Shown: one piece after another, positions 6,614-10,652 of the stretch
How positions within the stretch are numbered: the first letter of the stretch is position 1
How the letters are laid out: each line of letters opens with the position of its first letter
NCBI GenBank assembly: GCA_902461995.1
Contig: CABQAA010000047.1
Coordinates: forward strand, 1 to 10,652
Length of the DNA stretch: 10,652 bases
From: an uncultured Oscillospiraceae bacterium
Lineage (GTDB): Bacteria; Bacillota; Clostridia; Oscillospirales; Acutalibacteraceae
Reading direction: 5' to 3'
The notes under the pieces: model-generated
The model's input: only the letters and a program-made list of their open reading frames with translations
What the model was told of the DNA's origin: nothing
Database searches by the model: none
Position numbers and translations under genes: made by a program

Positions 6614-7627
6614 TCACAGAAACATGAGCAGTGCGGCGATGCCGCAGCCGAGGAGCGTCACAACGGAAAACACCACGACGATCTTATTTTCGCTCCATCC
6701 GCACATTTCGAAATGATGGTGCAGCGGACTCATTTTGAACAGACGCTTGCCGTGGGTGATCTTGAAATAGGTGACCTGCAGCATGACGGAGAGCGTTTCA
6801 GCGATGTAGATCAGTCCCACCGGCACGAGCAGAATGGGCTGGTTGATCCCAAAGGCCAGCGCCGCCAGCGCGCCGCCGAGGAACAAAGACCCCGTATCCC
6901 CCATAAACACCTTGGCCGGATGGAGATTCCACAGCAGAAAGCCCGCGATAGCGCCCGCCACAGCGGCGGCCGTAAGGCCCTGCCCGATATACTGGCCGCT
7001 GACGGTGAGGAAAAACAGACAGGCAATCAGGCTGACGGAGCCGCACAGCCCGTCAATTCCATCGGTGAGGTTGACCGCATTAAGCGCGGCGACAACCACA
7101 AACACCGCAAACGGGATGAACCAGATGCCGAAATCCACCAAACCGAGAAACGGGACATTCACCGCCGTGCCTCCGGACATGTACACGGAAACCGCATATC
7201 CCGCACCTACCAGCAGCTGCGCGAGAAGCTTCTGGATGCTGGTCAGGCCCAGGTTGCGCTTTTTGACCACCTTGATGTAATCGTCTAGAAACCCGATGCC
7301 GCCGCTGCAAAGCGCCAGTAGCACCCCCGCCACCAATTTGGTTTTGGCCGCGTCGCTCCAGGAATCGGAGAACAGCTTGATCGGCAGAAACAGCTGGCTG
7401 ATGATCACCGCCGCCGCCAGAGTGACGGCGGACGCCAGAATGAAAATCAGCCCGCCCATCGTCGGAGTGCCCTGCTTGCTCTTATGCCAGGCGGGACCCT
7501 CGTCCCGGATGGTCTGGCCAAACTTCAGCCGATGGAGCACCGGGATGAGGAGTTTCCCCAGCAGGGCCGACAGAAAAAACGACACAAGCGCCGTTCCCGT
7601 CAGCAGAATCAGGGTGGTCGTATCCAT
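6614..7627 (-). CDS. mraY: Phospho-MurNAc-pentapeptide transferase MraY
   Basis: MraY is the integral membrane enzyme that moves phospho-MurNAc-pentapeptide from its UDP carrier to undecaprenyl phosphate, making lipid I. The 337-residue product has the expected markers: LKFGQTIRDEGPAWHKSKQG and GTPTMGG near the N-terminus, and DDYIKVVKKRNLGLTSIQK with the Asp-Asp pair. NAVNLTDGIDGL, MGDTGSLFLGGALAALAF and the cytoplasmic HHHFEMCGWSE loop follow. About ten membrane helices fit the hydrophobic pattern. The start is uncertain: AAAGGA at 7641-7646 lies 13 bases from this ATG but only 4 from an in-frame GTG at 7636, which would add three residues. The gene follows murE directly (about 80 bases), with no murF between, and is followed after 105 bases by ftsW with no murD between. 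Confidence 0.95.
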   Translation of the reverse strand: MDTTTLILLTGTALVSFFLSALLGKLLIPVLHRLKFGQTIRDEGPAWHKSKQGTPTMGGLIFILASAVTLAAAVIISQLFLPIKLFSDSWSDAAKTKLVAGVLLALCSGGIGFLDDYIKVVKKRNLGLTSIQKLLAQLLVGAGYAVSVYMSGGTAVNVPFLGLVDFGIWFIPFAVFVVVAALNAVNLTDGIDGLCGSVSLIACLFFLTVSGQYIGQGLTAAAVAGAIAGFLLWNLHPAKVFMGDTGSLFLGGALAALAFGINQPILLVPVGLIYIAETLSVMLQVTYFKITHGKRLFKMSPLHHHFEMCGWSENKIVVVFSVVTLLGCGIAALLMFL

Positions 7628-7648
7628 GATGAACACTCATTCCTTTCA

Positions 7649-7672
7649 AAAACCGGATCGAGCGCCGGTTTT
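7649..7672 (-). other. Compact hairpin before the mraY ribosome binding site
   Basis: AAAACCGG (7665-7672 read leftward) pairs perfectly with CCGGTTTT (7649-7656) around an 8-base loop, and a fifth T follows at 7648. It sits 2 bases upstream of the AAAGGA of mraY. With only four G-C pairs before the T run it could act as a weak terminator or attenuator between murE and mraY, or as an RNA processing or stability element. The near-symmetry would let it work on either strand. Confidence 0.42.
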
Positions 7673-7709
7673 GGCGAAGGTTAGTCCCCCAGCCGCGCAG
7701 GGGCGGATT

Positions 7710-9173
7710 CTAGTTCTCTTTTTCTCCGGCCAGGGCCTCGGCCACAACCTCCCGCTCATCCAGATGGATGATGCCGTCGTGCAGAACCTGATACGTTTCA
7801 TGGCCCTTGCCCGCGAGGAGGATCGTATCGCCGGGTTTGGCGTGACGGATAGCCCAATGGATCGCCTCCACCCGGTTGACCACGACTGTATAAGGGGTTT
7901 TGGTTCCTCCCAGTCCCCCTAGGATATCATCGATGATCGCCTGGGGATCCTCACTGCGGGGATTATCCGACGTCACCACCAGATAATCGGACAGGCCCGC
8001 CGCCGCGGCCCCCATCTTGGGCCGTTTGGTCTTATCCCGGTCCCCGCCGCAGCCGAACAGCGTGACGAGGCGGCCGGTTTTGCACTCCCGCAGAGCCCCG
8101 CAGATCTTTTCAAGGCCGTCCGGGGTGTGCGCGTAGTCGATGACGACGGTGAAATCCCGTCCGGTCGGCACCACTTCAGCCCGGCCCTTGACTCCAGCCG
8201 CTTTGCCCAGCGCCTCCACCACCGGCTGGAAGGGCAAACCGAGTGTCAGCGCACAGGCCGCGGCGCCCAGGGCGTTATAGACGGAAAAGCTCCCGGGCAT
8301 CGCCAGCCGAACCCGGCCGATGACCCCGGTGCCCACCAATTCGAAATCCACCCCGTCCGGCCGGTGCCGGATGTTCCGGGCCGTGTAATCCGCGGCATCG
8401 TTTCCGGCCGAAAATGTGACCGTATCGCAGGTGAGCCCTTCCCGCATTTGGTCGAACCAGGCGTCGTCCTGATTGAGTATAGCCGTTTTACACAGAGAAA
8501 AGAGGCGCTTTTTGGCGGCCAGGTAGTTTTCCATGGTGCCGTGATAATCCAGATGATCCTGGGTGAGATTGGTAAAGATGGCGGCGTCGAAGGAGCAGCC
8601 CTCCACCCGGTCCTGATCGAGGGCGTGGGAGGAGACTTCCATCACGGCATAGCCGCACCCCTCGGCCACCATCAGGGAGAGCATGCTCTGCAGATCGTAA
8701 GGATCGGGTGTGGTATGGCCCGCGGCCAGCACCCGTTCCCCGATCATGTTCTGAATGGTGCCGATCAGGCCCACTTTTTCCCCGCAGGACTCCAAGATCG
8801 TCTTGAGCAGATAGGTGGTGGAAGTTTTACCGTTGGTGCCCGTCACTCCGATCATATGCAGACGCCGAGCCGGATTGCCGAACCAGTTGGCACACATCCG
8901 GGCCCAGGCTTTCCGCCCCGACTCCACAGGGATCTGGCAGACGCCTTCCAGGCCGTCCAGCTCCACCGGATGCTCGACGATGAGCGCCGCGGCCCCGTTA
9001 TCCGCCGCCTGCCTGGCATAGGCGTGGCCGTCCACCGCCGTGCCGCTGATGCAGACAAAGGCAAAGCCCGGCTCCACCCTGCGCGAATCGCAGCTGATGC
9101 CTAGGATATCCAGTTGTTCCGGGTAAGGAACCGGCCGGCAGCCGGTTCCGTTCATCAGCTCGCGTAATTTCAT
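7710..9173 (-). CDS. murE: UDP-MurNAc-tripeptide synthetase MurE (meso-DAP type)
   Basis: MurE is the cytoplasmic ATP-dependent ligase that adds the third amino acid to UDP-MurNAc-L-Ala-D-Glu. The 487-residue product contains the UDP-substrate domain with GISCDSRRVEPGFAFVCISG near the N-terminus, and the ATP loop GVTGTNGKTSTT (109-120). NLTQDHLDYHGTMENYLAAKKRLF includes the lysine that is carbamylated in this family, and VVIDYAHTPDGLE follows. In the C-terminal domain DNPR (403-406) is the motif that binds meso-diaminopimelate, so DAP rather than lysine is the expected substrate. AGKGHETYQ completes the set. The ATG at 9173 gives the usual MKLREL start; an in-frame ATG at 9185 would add four residues. 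The ribosome binding site (AAAGGA around 9187, 11 bases from the start) is modest. The 152 bases to the upstream PBP gene contain small G+C hairpins but no clear promoter. Confidence 0.95.
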   Translation of the reverse strand: MKLRELMNGTGCRPVPYPEQLDILGISCDSRRVEPGFAFVCISGTAVDGHAYARQAADNGAAALIVEHPVELDGLEGVCQIPVESGRKAWARMCANWFGNPARRLHMIGVTGTNGKTSTTYLLKTILESCGEKVGLIGTIQNMIGERVLAAGHTTPDPYDLQSMLSLMVAEGCGYAVMEVSSHALDQDRVEGCSFDAAIFTNLTQDHLDYHGTMENYLAAKKRLFSLCKTAILNQDDAWFDQMREGLTCDTVTFSAGNDAADYTARNIRHRPDGVDFELVGTGVIGRVRLAMPGSFSVYNALGAAACALTLGLPFQPVVEALGKAAGVKGRAEVVPTGRDFTVVIDYAHTPDGLEKICGALRECKTGRLVTLFGCGGDRDKTKRPKMGAAAAGLSDYLVVTSDNPRSEDPQAIIDDILGGLGGTKTPYTVVVNRVEAIHWAIRHAKPGDTILLAGKGHETYQVLHDGIIHLDEREVVAEALAGEKEN

Positions 9174-9325
9174 AGGAATTCCCATCCTTTCGCATTTGCT
9201 GGGGTGTTCGGGGGTGTCCTGCGGTCTGTATAAGGAACCGCTCCCGTCCGGCGGGTCAACTTCCCGTCTAAAGAAAGCCTCGGCTATTTTCCTGCCGCTT
9301 ATACGGCGGACAAAGCGCGGCCGGG

Positions 9326-10652
9326 CTATTCCACCGTGTCCTGATAGAGCACTTCGACACGCACCACCGTTCCGGGCGGCGTCTCGACGGCCGCCTCGAC
9401 CGACTGGGTCCGGATCACTGCCTGCCCGTCCCGGTCGTCCAGACCCGCGATCGACAGGTTGAGGCCCGCACTGACAGCGGCATTGTTGGCTTCCGCCAGC
9501 GTCATGCCGACGAAGTTCGGCACGAGTACATTTTCACTGCCGTCGCCGCCCTCGGTGTAGAGGACGACGGTTCCATTCTTCGGGATGGCTGCACCGGCTC
9601 CGGGCACCTGCCGGAGGACCTCGCCGCCGCTGCCGACGATCTTCGCCTGCAGCTGCGCACTCTGGAGTTTGTTCTCTGCGGCAGATACCGTCCCGCCGGT
9701 CACGTCGGGGGCTACCCGGTTCATCGCCGCGATCTCTTCGTCGGTATACCGGGGTTCCACCCCGAGGTAAGGCAGCGCTTCGGAGAGGATCTTCTGCGCG
9801 ACCGGAGCGGAGAGCTGTCCGCCGTAGCGGATCGTCGTCTGCGGTTCGTCGATCAGGACGAGGACCGCCAGACGGGGATCATAGGACGGGGCAAATCCGC
9901 CGAAAGAGGCCACCACGTTTTTACGGGCACCCTCCCCCGCCGCCTGGTCGGTTTTCACGGAGGTTCCGGTCTTGCCGGCCACGTGGTAGCCGGGGACATA
10001 GGCGTTTTTCGCGCCGATTTCCACGACGCCCTCCATCATAGCGGCCATCCGCTTGGCGGTATCCTCCGAGATGACGGTCCGGCGCACAGTCGGCTGGATG
10101 TCCTCGATGACGCTGCCGTTTTCATCCAGAACCTGCCGCACGACATAGGGCTTCATCAGCTTGCCGCCGTTCGCGACGCAGGAGAGGCCGGTGATCATCT
10201 GGATGGGGGTGACTTTGAAGGTCTGGCCAATAGCGGAGGTCGCGACATCGACCGGTTTGATGGTTTCTTCCACATGGTAGAGGGTGGGGGTAACCCGGGC
10301 CTCCCCCAGCATATCGATGCCGGTGGGCTCAGTAAACCCGAACGCGGCATGGTACTGGCAGAACAGATGGCCTCCGATCATCCCGCCGAGCGTCATGAAC
10401 GCCGGGTTGCAGGAATGGGCGATGGCCTCGGCAAAGGACTGATCTCCGTGGCTGCGGGGATAGACGTGGCATTTCATCGGCTTGACACCGGGCATGGTGT
10501 AGGTGCCGCGGCAGAAGAAATGGGTGTTCTCGGTCACCAGGCCTTCCTGCACGCCCGTTGACGCCGTGAACACCTTGAAAACCGAACCCGGCTCATAGAA
10601 CTCGGAAATGGGTTTGTTCTTCCACTGCTTCTGCAGGGCCTCCAGCACGGCG
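9326..10652 (-). CDS. spoVD: SpoVD/PBP2-type transpeptidase, 5' end missing
   Basis: This is the C-terminal part (441 residues visible) of a class B penicillin-binding protein, which cross-links septal or spore-cortex peptidoglycan outside the membrane. The right edge of the window cuts off the N-terminal membrane anchor and dimerisation domain. All three active-site motifs are present: SVFK (nucleophile Ser23 of the visible part), SCN (80-82) and KTG (227-229). Two PASTA domains follow (about 312-367 and 376-437). Cysteines at 61 and 81, 38 and 58 residues after the nucleophile, align with the pair that forms a regulatory disulfide in Bacillus subtilis SpoVD; a further cysteine is at 47. This and the position before murE favour SpoVD, but a vegetative FtsI/PBP2x role is equally possible, as many clostridia have one such protein. 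The stop is TAG at 9326-9328. Confidence 0.88.
   Translation of the reverse strand, partial: AVLEALQKQWKNKPISEFYEPGSVFKVFTASTGVQEGLVTENTHFFCRGTYTMPGVKPMKCHVYPRSHGDQSFAEAIAHSCNPAFMTLGGMIGGHLFCQYHAAFGFTEPTGIDMLGEARVTPTLYHVEETIKPVDVATSAIGQTFKVTPIQMITGLSCVANGGKLMKPYVVRQVLDENGSVIEDIQPTVRRTVISEDTAKRMAAMMEGVVEIGAKNAYVPGYHVAGKTGTSVKTDQAAGEGARKNVVASFGGFAPSYDPRLAVLVLIDEPQTTIRYGGQLSAPVAQKILSEALPYLGVEPRYTDEEIAAMNRVAPDVTGGTVSAAENKLQSAQLQAKIVGSGGEVLRQVPGAGAAIPKNGTVVLYTEGGDGSENVLVPNFVGMTLAEANNAAVSAGLNLSIAGLDDRDGQAVIRTQSVEAAVETPPGTVVRVEVLYQDTVE

Noticed and set aside
9195..9270. TTGACC followed by TATACA upstream of murE as a promoter
   Set aside because: The spacing is 20-21 bases, too long for a normal sigma-A promoter, and no better -10 sits at 16-18 bases.

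Overview
This window is a large part of a division and cell wall (dcw) gene cluster, read entirely on the minus strand, so transcription runs from right to left. In transcription order it holds a SpoVD/FtsI-type penicillin-binding protein (cut by the right edge), murE, mraY, ftsW, murG, murA, ftsQ (divIB) and ftsZ. These genes make the peptidoglycan precursor (MurA, MurE, MraY, MurG), polymerise and cross-link it at the septum (FtsW and the PBP), and build the division machine (FtsQ, FtsZ). All eight reading frames are intact apart from the edge truncation.

The organism is most likely a member of the Bacillota, class Clostridia, with fairly G+C-rich DNA. The gene order (PBP with PASTA domains, murE, mraY, ftsW, murG, murA, ftsQ, ftsZ), Gram-positive style AAGGAGG/GGGAGG ribosome binding sites, the meso-diaminopimelate type MurE (DNPR motif) and the SpoVD-like cysteines of the PBP all point that way. 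An Oscillospirales-like, possibly spore-forming, clostridium is a reasonable guess, but it is inference.

The DNA signals suggest at least three transcription segments. The first, spoVD-murE-mraY-ftsW (10652 to 5306), ends in an intrinsic terminator at 5210-5243. The second, murG-murA-ftsQ (4792 to 1385), follows a gap of about 510 bases holding that terminator, a possible promoter at 4892-4920 and a long stretch with no convincing gene. The third is ftsZ (1159 to 86), with a good sigma-A type promoter at 1267-1295 and a strong terminator at 17-49.

Points that stand out: murF and murD are missing from their usual places beside mraY, and ftsA is missing before ftsZ. Hairpins lie just upstream of the mraY and ftsW ribosome binding sites. 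A perfect DnaA-box sequence sits between murG and murA. FtsQ has an SSDP-repeat tail. FtsZ has a short linker and a C-terminal peptide without the usual proline. The PBP keeps both cysteines known from SpoVD redox control. I found no mobile element, CRISPR array, tRNA or rRNA. This is mainly a core housekeeping region; I see no convincing novel system, only unusual details of a known one.
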